Shown one piece after another: positions 45,485 to 54,656 of a stretch of 64,000 nucleotides of DNA (its first letter is position 1; each line of letters starts with the position of its first letter). Source of the DNA: Aotearoamyces nothofagi. Taxonomy: Eukaryota > Ascomycota > Leotiomycetes > Leotiales > Tympanidaceae. The position numbers and the translations under genes are program-made. The notes under the pieces are model-generated. The model was not told the DNA's origin and searched no databases. It saw only the letters and a list, made by a program, of their open reading frames with translations. The DNA lies in the NCBI GenBank assembly GCA_015345905.1, contig JADDTR010000012.1, positions 318,578 to 382,577 on the forward strand, given 5' to 3'.

Positions 45485-47009
45485 TTACTGAGGGGCAGTG
45501 TATGTCTGGGCATTCATATCGACAAGCTCCTCATTGTGAGCGCAATAGTCAAAAAAGGCAGAATCGTATGCCCCGGATTGTATGGCCGTAGTCATGTCAG
45601 ATGCCCAGGGATGCTGAACATTGAGGTTGCCGGCATTTAAGGGGACCAGGGCTGGGGTAGGCATGGCCGGAGGTGTTGCGTTATGTGCCAGCTGCGACAT
45701 TCCTCGGAGATAGGCGGCCTCATGGTGGTGGGTGAATTGCTCAATAATGGTCTGGTTGTTTGGAACTTGAATCTGCTGGACAGCTGGAAAAGTCATCTGC
45801 TGTTGAGGTGATGAATATAAGGAAACTGGTGGGCTGGGGTATGCTGTCTCCGGATATTGCTGCTGAGCTAGCCGCTGCTGGACAACGGGGCCTGACCGTA
45901 TCTGCTGAGCTGGCTCGCCGGTATACATATTGGTTGGGGATTGAGATAGCATTGATTGCTGGTAGGGAACCTGAGGCCACCCAAGAGCCGGTGACATGTG
46001 ATAAGGAACTTGGCCCTGCTGAAGAGCCGGAGACTGCTGGTAGGGGATTTGACCCTGCTGAAAAGACAGTGACTGCTGGTAAGGGGGATGTCCCTGCTGA
46101 ACAGACAGTGACTGCTGGTAAGGGGGATGTCCCTGCTGAACAGCCGGTGACCGCTGGTAAGGGATTTGACCCTGCTGAACAGCTGGCGATCTCTGGTAAG
46201 GGGCGTGGCCCTGCTGAAGAGCCGGTGACCGCTGGTGAGGGACCTGAGGCTGGTCAGGACTTATGGCCTGACGAAAAAGGCGAAGCTGTTCAGGAGATAA
46301 GGATTGCAGAAAGGCCTGCGGTTGATTAGGAACCGGGTGCTGCTGAAAAGGCCGGGATTGCTGAGGAGCCCCGAGCTGCTCAGTAACCTGGTGCTGCGTA
46401 GGAACCTGTCGCTGTGTAGGAACCTGGTGCTGCTGGGTAATAAGCCCTGGGCTCCCACGTTGGACATGATACGAGGCATTTGGCTGGCCGACATGTACTG
46501 GGCTTGGAGCCCCCTCACGAATCTCTCGAACCAGTATCTCTGCGAGATGGCTATCTGGATCGAGCCGGGCCCGTTTGCCCTGTAAATTAACTATCGTCAG
46601 TACATGATGACCGAAAAATCTTGCACCTGTGGGGTTCGAGGTACCTTGTGCTCGAGATTTGGAACTGCTAGTTCCTGATCACCGGACAAATCTTCAAGAT
46701 CACGATGTTCTGGGCTGTGAAGAGACTCATCGGATCTCTGGACAACTTTCGTTAGTATTCGATAACTAGAATAATTTAACGGATTTTCTGAAATACCTTT
46801 CGCTTTGGGGTTTGAATGGCTTTCTTTGCCATTGGTTGGCGGTGGCCAGCCAAGGCCTGATCGAGGTCGAGACCAAAAAGCCCAGCAAGACCATCAGGGT
46901 TGTGCCCGATAGGTACTTCGTAGGATGTAGGTACCTGCTCATCCTGGATAGTATCTGAAAAGAACTGATCCAGGTCGCTGTTGTCGAGCTGCAGAGATGA
47001 ATTTTCCAT
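45485..47009 (-). CDS. Gln-rich protein with 13-residue tandem repeats, unknown function
   Basis: Three exons (47009-46797, 46737-46645 or to 46627, 46579-45485) give 466 or 472 residues. Two in-frame donors 18 bases apart (GTACCT, GTGCAA) are possible at exon 2. No family is recognised. The N terminus is acidic (LDNSDLDQFFSDTIQDE) and exon 3 begins with a basic GKRAR that could be part of a nuclear signal. The middle of exon 3 consists of 13-residue repeats of the form QQGHPPYQQSLSV, about seven in a row, flanked by more irregular Gln/Pro-rich sequence. The rest is Gln/Pro/Tyr-rich, which is typical of transcriptional co-regulators and prion-like domains. An acidic start plus Gln-rich body suggests a nuclear regulator, by composition only. 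Confidence 0.72.
45990..46250 (-). repeat. 39-bp in-frame tandem repeat
   Basis: About six to seven units of 39 bases lie in the Gln-rich gene. Two neighbouring units (about 46068-46145) are identical, showing recent duplication; the outer units have diverged. Both strands stay open through the array because the unit lacks stops in these frames. Confidence 0.85.
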
Positions 47010-47623
47010 CGTGACGGCAGAGGATGGTAGTGAAAGTTATAAAAAGTGATTCGAGAGATGAATCGAAAATGTATATATTGGAACTGTAACAACTGCTCGA
47101 GTATTTAAACTGTTGCGAAGTGATGTGCACTGCGATGTGTTGTATTGTGTGATGTTTGGTGAGATGGAAAGAGAAATTTGAGATGAAGTCCAAGTGATGC
47201 GTTGAGGTGAGAAGTGAGAAGTAGCATATGGTTCTAAGCGGCGATTTCAGGGCGCACGCTACCTACACTCTGTTATGCAGCCTGAGCAAATTCGAGCATC
47301 TAGCCACACTCATTACACAACTAAGCTAGAAAAGATGAATCTCCTCAGGAGAAATAAACACTTCACTACCTCTCATCAATAATCTCAAAAATATATAGTT
47401 TCACACCAAGATGGTCAGGGGATGGAGAATTATTCTTTCCTACAACCTCGACATTAAGTCGATAGGTTATAATGTGTCGGCAGTGATTGTAGAAGATACA
47501 AAGCGTAAAGCTTGTTATCTAGTCTCGGAATAGAAGAGGAAGGAAGGCTTATACCTCCGCAGGTGGTAGTAGCATATAAAGTGTTGCTCTTGCCTCCGAA
47601 ATTTGCATGCTTTGGCTAGTTTC
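47010..47623. other. Intergenic, no feature seen
   Basis: The 614 bases form the upstream region of the Gln-rich gene and the 3' region of the DUF1308 gene, both minus strand. No reading frame, RNA gene or repeat is supported. Confidence 0.5.
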
Positions 47624-49172
47624 CTAATTCCTCCGAGTCTTCTCCTTTCCAACAAGCGATCTCGATGTTGGAGAGAGCCAAATGTCTGGTCCTTCATCAT
47701 CCTCATCCAAACGATTTGCCTCGATCACAGCTTCTATTTCCTTTGCGACAGTGCGATTGCTGCTAATTGTGGTTATACCACTGGCCCAGCCATAGAGAAA
47801 TACTGACTGGTTGATCGCGGACAAATGTGGGATAATTTTATCAGAAATGCGAGGCAATTGTTTTTTGATCGAGGGGAGATCTGCGTCGACCACAACAATT
47901 GGCAGGCTCCAACCCAAGGGAACTTTGTACGCAGAATATTTCTGGAAAGCTTCGATTCGTTGTTCTCTTGACATACTGTTATCTTCTTGAGACTCCATAA
48001 GATACTTCATGCGTTGCTTTTCTGACTCGGTGCCAATTAGATCCACAATCTCACGCATCCTCGTCGCAGCATCGCGAGTACACACCAGTCTCCTAGAATC
48101 GCATGCTGGCCAAAGACTTCTAGGGAGAAGTTCGTCTTGTTTCTCCATCTCAATCTGCCTGATAATAGCTCGATGATGCCAGTCTTCAGGGTCAACACTA
48201 CTGAACGAGAGATCACTGGCAAAGGCCAGAAGAATTGTGCAGTCGACATTGATAATCTCTGAAAATGAAGCAAACGGATCCACAGTCATTCGATTCAACA
48301 CGGTGGATATGGGTGGAGCAACTTGAAGGTCTTCTGCTGTCTGGACTAAGATACCCAGAGACTCGATTTGCTTGATTAGATCGTTGACCTCCTTTACATT
48401 CCCACGTGTGATCTTGGTAAGAACTATACGGACAACAGGATGGCGGTAGCGGACGCGTGTAGCTTTGGAAGCTTTAATTAGTGCCTTGGCCTGCTTCATG
48501 AGGCCCTCTGATTCGTCATCCTCTCCCTCTCCTTGGCTGTCGTTTTCGTAATCTTCATCGCTCGACCAATCCTCAACCCAACCGGCTTTTGCCATATCGA
48601 ACAGAAGCCGTTTCTCTGTCAGAGTTGCTACTTTGATCCATTCAGCACCATCTTGAGCAACAATGTCAACTAAAGCATTGAAGAACCGATGCTGCTGCCC
48701 AGCTGCATGTTTAGCACCGTCAAGGGGCTCCACAGACTGTTCGGGGATCCAATTAAAGCGTTTCTCTAAAGCAATAATGCCAGTACAGCCCTTCGCAGCA
48801 TTCCACACTGCGGCATAGAAAGGAAAATTGGATGATCTCAACGAATGTGCTGTACGTGGAGCTGTAGGATCTGCGTTCGACAACTGGCAGAGTAAGTTAG
48901 CTTTGCTCTCAATGCTTGTACGTCTATATATGACAACAAACCCTTTCAAGTGATTTGTATTCAGTCTTTACACCATTCTTAAAGTGTCTCAGTTCAATAC
49001 CACCATCTTTCTTCTGCTGTATAAGGTATTCTTGAAATTCCTCAAGTTCATCCAAAAGAACACGGCAGCGCTGGAGCATATCCGTCACAATGCGTTCACT
49101 ACTAGCCTTAATGCTCAGCATTTCTAGTCGGCCTAGATCCGCAAGGCCATTGTTATCATTTTCATCTCCCAT
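47624..49172 (-). CDS. DUF1308-family protein (C7orf25/UPF0415 homologue)
   Basis: Two exons (49172-48942, 48883-47624) give 496 residues. The match is to the eukaryotic DUF1308 family, of which human C7orf25 is a member; its function is unknown. Conserved blocks are the N-terminal helical hairpin (residues about 20-70), DGAEWIKVATLTEKRL (about 165), MTVDPFASFSEIINVDCT (about 290), and CTRDAATRMREIVDLIGT (about 350). An acidic insertion around residues 195-215 (WSSDEDYENDSQGEGEDDE) interrupts the domain. The intron has a good CTAAC branch site and joins ER to LSNADP in phase 0. It is divergent to SRP9/21 across 270 bases. Confidence 0.9.
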
Positions 49173-49442
49173 AATTATCCCTTTATCGCTCCTTGTCTAC
49201 TCACGTGAGCTCTTGAACTTCTCCCTAAAATTGTGTTGTTAACGATTATTGAAGCTAGTTGAAGAGCCGCACCTTAAATTCCCCACTGTCCTACCGCGGG
49301 CCTTGCCCACATAACTTTAGGCTATGATCTAAAATACCTAAATGACTATCAAAGTGAACACCACCGCCTGAACCCACATACCTAAATTGTCACCCTTTCC
49401 ATACTCTCAGTTCTCCGAGACCAGTTGCTACGGGTCCTCGCA

Positions 49443-49988
49443 ATGCCCTACCTTCCCACTGCCCAAGAATGGCTCACGGAATCAGCCCTTCTCCTACAAG
49501 CACGGCCTACAACTGTACGTTTCTTGCCAGATCCTCCTCGAATTATACTCCACTTCCGCGTAGCTAACATACGTACTTACTAGACGCGCATAACTACAAA
49601 ATATACTATAAAGCCTTCTTCCACGACTAGCAAGAATCCACGCAGATCGAAGTCTGAACCAACAGAGTCGGCCCCCACACCAGCCCCACCAGCATCCACG
49701 ACGCGCGCAATTCTGACGCTGAAGGCATTTGATCCGCAATCGGGCACGACGCTGAAATTCTCTACCGATAAAGCAGCTGAGGCAGGGCGGTTGATCTCGT
49801 CGCTTTCGAGATTAGGGAGGACAATGGCAGGGCTACCTGAGTTAATGGAGGACTCGGTGGACGCGCCTGTTGAGTCTAACGTGCTGTCAGGTGTGGCAAC
49901 GGGTATTCCCGAGACAGCAGCTGTGAAGACCGGACAGACTGGCACAGGGCAAGGAGGAAGAAAGGGCAAGAAAAAGGGAAAGAAATGA
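49443..49988 (+). CDS. Signal recognition particle Alu-domain subunit SRP9/Srp21
   Basis: Two exons (49443-49514, 49584-49988) give 158 residues. SRP9 (Srp21 in yeast) binds SRP14 and the Alu end of SRP RNA and pauses translation. The start YLPTAQEWLTESALLLQA and the block TTRITTKYTIK are characteristic, followed after a Ser/Pro-rich insertion by ILTLKAFDPQSGTTLKF and TDKAAEAGRLISSLSRLGR. The C terminus is extended with a Gly/Lys-rich RNA-binding-type tail ending in GRKGKKKGKK. The fungal protein is longer than the human 86-residue form, as usual. Confidence 0.93.
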
Positions 49989-50394
49989 AAGATGTTGCAC
50001 TGTAGTTTAGATTTGGAGCCCCGTCCTTGTTATAGCTAGAGTTGGGCACCAGATCGGCGTTTGGTGGTAGCATAATATCGCATATTTGTCCTTTTCGCAT
50101 GAAGAAACCAATGACAGGTGACTAAATGTTTATATCCTAATATATTGATGCTCGTTATACAAAGTATTTACTTTATCTATGTTAACTTTGTCCAACCCCA
50201 GCAACCATCCTCCAGTAGCAAAGTACTCCCAAACGCCACGAATGAAATGAATATGCCAGCATGAACCACGCATGATGTGCCTAGGTTCGTTCTCTGTTGC
50301 AAGGTATCCCAGAATGAAAAGAGTGCACGCAACCGGTACAATTGTGATAAAAGACAAAGAACAAGGAAGCCGAGGAAATAGGGCAATGATACAT
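49989..50394. other. Intergenic between convergent genes
   Basis: The 406 bases hold the 3' ends of SRP9/21 and the ribonucleotide reductase gene. Frames on both strands are not supported. Confidence 0.5.
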
Positions 50395-51819
50395 CTAGAA
50401 ATCTTCATCAAAGTTGAATTCGCCACCATTCTCTGCCTTAGCCTCGGTCTGGGCATCTGTATCTTCGTGCTTCTTTTGTGTACTGCCGAGGACGCCGGCC
50501 TTTTGGTAGTCACCAACACGCTTCTCAAAGAAGTTGGTCTTACCAGCAAGGGAAATGTTCTCCATGAAGTCGAAGGGGTTGGTGGATTTGTAATATCTTT
50601 CATTTCCAAGAGCAAGGAGGAGCCTATCAGCAACAAACTCAATGTATTGTTTCATGAGGTTGGCGTTCATGCCGAGAAGTGCACACGGAAGAGCCTCGGT
50701 CAGGAATTCCTGCTCAATCTCGACAGCCTCGGTGATAACGTCTTGGACGGCTTGCTTGCTTGGGCGGTGGTTCAGATGAGAGAATAAGAGGCAGGCAAAA
50801 TCCGTGTGGAGACCCTCATCACGGGAAATAAGTTCGTTGGAGAATGTAAGACCGGGCATTAGACCACGTTTCTTTAGCCAGAAGATGGATGCAAAAGAAC
50901 CGCTGAAGAAGATACCCTCAACAGCAGCGAAGGCTATCAGGCGTTGCGCAAAGGTAGATTCTTTGTCTGCAATCCATCGACAAGCCCAATCGGCCTTCTT
51001 CTTGATGCAAGGAACTGTAATTGATGTGTAAGTAAGAAGTTTTCAGTAATTGCAACAAGCACGACTTACTAGTCTCAATCGCGTTGAACAAGTATGTTCG
51101 CTGTGCTAGTTCTCTAACGTATGTGTCGATAAGGAGAGAATAGGTTTCGGAGTGTATGTTTTCAATCATGATCTGGAAACCATAAAAGCATCGTGCCTCG
51201 GGAATCTGAACTTCAGCGCTGAAGCGCTCGAGAAGATTCTCGTTGACAATTCCGTCAGACGCGGCGAAGAAAGCGAGAACGTGAGAAATGAAGAAGCGCT
51301 CGTCATCGTTGAGTTTGTTGTTCCAGTCGTGGAGGTCCTTTGACAAATCAATCTCCTCAGCAGTCCAGAAGGATGCCTCAGCCTTCTTGTACATCTGCCA
51401 GATCTATAACTAATATTAGCGTCGATGCCACTTTACGCGTGACGCGTTGTCGACGCGACAACGCGACGAATAGCATCATACCTCATGGTACTTTATGGGG
51501 AATAGGACGAATCTGTGGGGGTTTGCTTGGAGTAACGGCTCATCGGCCTCCTCTGGTCTAAGTGTCGGAGCAATGAGAGCTAACTTGTCCTCGGTGACGG
51601 CGGACTTCTTGATTTCGACGTCGGTGACATTGGATGCATCAACGCCGTAAGGCAGGTTCTCTTTACCGCCCAGGTTGAGCTTCTTCACCGGTGATTCCAC
51701 CGTGAGGTTTTCAATGGCAGAGGCAGCCTAGGTAATGCATTGTTAAAATGTATTCACGGGTCGAGAGGCAGTGGCAAGGGACGTCATACCTTCTTTGATG
51801 GAGTAAATTGAGCCGACAT
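50395..51819 (-). CDS. RNR2: Ribonucleotide reductase small subunit (R2)
   Basis: Four exons (51819-51790, 51727-51482, 51403-51070, 51014-50395) give 409 residues. This class Ia R2 subunit holds the di-iron centre and tyrosyl radical for dNTP synthesis. Iron-ligand and radical segments are visible: [12 protein letters not shown] (Asp ligand), [11 protein letters not shown] and [12 protein letters not shown] (Glu and His ligands), ARCFYGFQ (radical Tyr region) and [15 protein letters not shown] (Glu and His ligands). The C terminus ends FNFDEDF, the acidic tail that docks on the large subunit. Intron 2 holds a cluster of ACGCGT sites with a perfect inverted repeat, and one more ACGCGT lies 114 bases before the start. 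Both are consistent with MBF-type G1/S control, which is an inference. Confidence 0.97.
51433..51468 (-). promoter_or_regulatory. Cluster of MluI cell-cycle boxes in RNR2 intron 2
   Basis: Two ACGCGT hexamers (51435-51440 and 51442-51447) are followed by two ACGCGA half-matches. The second overlaps a 10-bp perfect inverted repeat, CGCGTTGTCG (51443-51452) and CGACAACGCG (51456-51465) with a three-base spacer. ACGCGT is the site of the yeast MBF factor that drives RNR genes at G1/S. The intron is 78 bases, so nearly half of it is this cluster. Confidence 0.5.
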
Positions 51820-52894
51820 TGTGTTTTGCTATTGGAGTCTACAGTTGGTTATATGTACGAGATGTTTCTTAAAGGGCCGAGAGTCAGAAAGAAGAATTGT
51901 GTTTACTAGTGGTGAGCGTGAAGGAGCGAAAGACGCGTCGAGGGCGAGGTACTTAAGATAATTGTTTTCGTCCGCGTAGTCACGTGCGAGCTAAAGTCAT
52001 ACGTAAGGACGCGACGTGAACCGCGACTTAGCGCATGCAAGGGCTTTGCATGAGATGGCTGGAGCCTGAAAACATGGACTTTTGCCTTCTTTTCCCGCAC
52101 ACTGAGCGCGTACTCGTATTCGAGTACCTTAGTACCTTGTGCTTGGCTTTGCTTTGATACCTGAGACCTGCTGAGGATGTCCGGAGATCACCCCATAGTA
52201 CATATGAAAGCAGCCGGCCGACAGTTGGTTGCCAAAGGTAAACAAACATGTTGTTAACTGCAAAGTAGCAACACGACACGACGTTCTGATTTTCTGAAAT
52301 TTCCACAGGAGGTTCATAAGACGCAGTGGTATCTTTGTACCAACTTCGGAAAATTCAATCAATGCTGTTGCCGCGATATAAAAGTCGCAACACGGTGCAT
52401 TCTTGAAGGTTGCTTGATTCGTTTTTTAAGTGTGCGTTCAATTTCGCAAATGGCCTTGTATCAAAAGTGGAATCGAGCTTGCAATCCCTGAATAGGTTGT
52501 GCTTTGTGGTCCTGGTCATGATCTGATAATTACTGTGTTGCCAGGGTGCCAAACTGCCTAAGGTATGCTCCGGTCTTGACACCATTTCCCGACAATAATG
52601 CTACTACCAAAGTTGGTCAAATCAACACAGCTAAAATACCTAAGTGCTATTTACAGTAGGCCAATTTTACAGATCCATTGGTAAGCAACAGGTTTACGAG
52701 TCATCCGTAGAGATTGCTGGGATGTATGTTTAAAAGTAGAACATGCGATTATTTCATTGTGGTATCTGATCGCTTTCTCGACTGACTGTCGTTGATGAAC
52801 GCCTCGCTGAGCAACATTTCTAAAGAAACAACCGCAGATAAAAAAAGTGGCATCGCCAAAAGCCCCACAACTATAATCTACAGCCATGATCATC
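51820..52894. other. Upstream region of RNR2; no gene supported
   Basis: The 1075 bases hold the RNR2 promoter and the 3' region of the DUF4112 gene. One ACGCGT is at 51933-51938. The segment 51920-52030 is unusually rich in CGCG- and GCGCG-like steps. Minus-strand frames (52028-52974) have no recognisable features. Confidence 0.5.
51933..51938. promoter_or_regulatory. ACGCGT box upstream of RNR2
   Basis: A single palindromic ACGCGT lies 114 bases before the RNR2 start codon, a typical distance for MBF control. One copy alone could be chance. Confidence 0.4.
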
Positions 52895-53904
52895 TCAGTA
52901 TCCAGGATGAGGCTTCTGTAAGGTGGATCTATTTCGCTGAGGCGTTTCAGTAGGAAGAGTAGGTAAAGCATCATCTTCGCGTCGTCGTAAATTACCGACC
53001 TCTATATCTTCCGTCTTTTTCTTCCATCCAAATCCGCTGAACCAGCCTTCTCGCTTTTCTTCCGGGACTTTGGTTTTTGGGGAATGTGCTGGCTCTGGAT
53101 GTTCGCCCTGCTGGTGCCCACCTTCTCTTGAAGAAGTAGCGGGAGTATATCCGGGAGGAGGACCTCGCTCTGCTCTCAAGTTCTGATCATATTCGTCGGG
53201 ATCACTAGGATCAACTGCAGGCAAGGATTGGCCTTGTGCTTTGAGATTCATAGCACCTTTTGTACGGAGATATTTTTCGAGTTCGACAGCGTTTCTGGTA
53301 TTGGCGCGAAAGAGAGCATCTGCGATATCGCCAAGGAAAGGAACAAGGCCGATTCCAAAATCAAGGACGATATTGAACATCATCTTAGACTTCACTGAGG
53401 CGGGAAGGCCACCCTCAACCTGTTGACAGGTCCGCAGGACCATGACTGCCATAAGAGCATCAAGAACATCGCCAATACTGTATTGTCAGCAAAGAATATC
53501 GCGATCTATGATAGAATTTACGTACCCAGGGACTATGCCAATAACACTGCTCCATCCAAATCTGATCCCGCAGCAATTAAACAAGCTCATATCAAGGCGA
53601 TATGCCCGCCTCTTGACCTTTGTAAGAATCTTGCCATCGTGCTCGGAAAGGCCTGCAGGCAGAGCCTTGCGACGCTTCTTCGTCTTCGATGAAGGGCGAC
53701 CATCTAATCGTGTGGCTGGAACTTGTTCAAAATACGGATCCTTATGAGATGTTAGCTAATGATATATATATTGAGTATCGCGATCAAGTTCTTAAGCTTT
53801 GATCAACAGAAGAAGATGTCTAGGCTTACCTCTGTGCCAAAGTTATTCTTCACCGACTCTCCCAGTATTCTCTTGCCAATGTACTTTGTGATTATAGAAG
53901 TCAT
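52895..53904 (-). CDS. DUF4112-domain protein
   Basis: Three exons (53904-53830, 53740-53526, 53477-52895) give 290 residues. The DUF4112 block spans about residues 60-160, with RFGWSSVIGIVPGIGDVLDAL and NIVLDFGIGLVPFLGDIADAL, two Gly/Pro hairpin membrane-like segments that repeat each other. The second ends with the family's FRANTRNAVELEKYL. The N terminus has a mitochondrial or membrane-anchor-like helix; the C terminus is Pro/Lys/Glu-rich and disordered. The function of the family is unknown. Splice junctions keep frame through both introns. Confidence 0.9.
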
Positions 53905-54656
53905 AGTCGCGGTATTTCCAACAATTAGTTGATGGAGTGAACCCGCTTTGAGTTATGTTGACTAATTTATACCTTCGTAACAGACTGTAGGAAGGTATAT
54001 TTGAGGCGTAAGGGTTCCCTCGATAGGCTGATGTTTATTGGAGCTTTGTTTCGCGAGACGCTCGTTTCTATTTTGGAGGCCTAGCAGCCGCGAACAATAT
54101 CCCTTTCTAGGAGCTTGAATTTGGTAGATGGTAAAGGATCGAAGGGGCTCCTTGGCTATTTATATGCCAGTAATTGACAGTTGTTTCGTCTCAGGTTTCA
54201 TGGTTTGATGTTTGAGATTATTCCTGATTCCGTGTGCTATGCATATTCTTGCTGTAGGCACGCACGCCGCCCCTGGCCGTTTTGTCGTCATTGCTCTTCA
54301 GAAACCAGCCACTAATGCCCAGCGGGTAGCTCAGCCACACTTACTCAGCCACAGCGCCAACTACGTTCGCGCGCAACTTGCGGGCTCAAAACGGCTGTTC
54401 AATACCTTACTTCGCCTTAGCCATCTTCCACAGAAGCTCCCAGCTACATACCTACCTAGGTACCTTACCTCCCTCGAGTGCTTTTACCAGAACCCTCGCT
54501 TGAAGCATTATAGGCACGGCGTTTACATTCCGCCATTTTCCTCAAAAAACAGCAGGTCCTGCGCTCTCGTGAAGCTGTCTTCCGCAAGCTCCACGTCCGT
54601 CGGACACCCATTCGTCGAGGCTATCTGAGTCGTGGATATGCTAACAACGCGAAGGC
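53905..54656. promoter_or_regulatory. Divergent upstream region of DUF4112 gene and DCP2
   Basis: The 752 bases lie between two starts pointing away from each other. ACCTACCTAGGTACCTTACC at 54451-54470 is a short self-complementary-type repeat that also occurs, in variants, near 16470 and 36710. The 54212-54628 open frame has no family resemblance. An upstream ATG at 54638 is out of frame with DCP2. Confidence 0.45.

Noticed and set aside
54212-54628. 138-codon frame upstream of DCP2
   Set aside because: No family resemblance, in a shared upstream region, and not in frame with the DCP2 exons.
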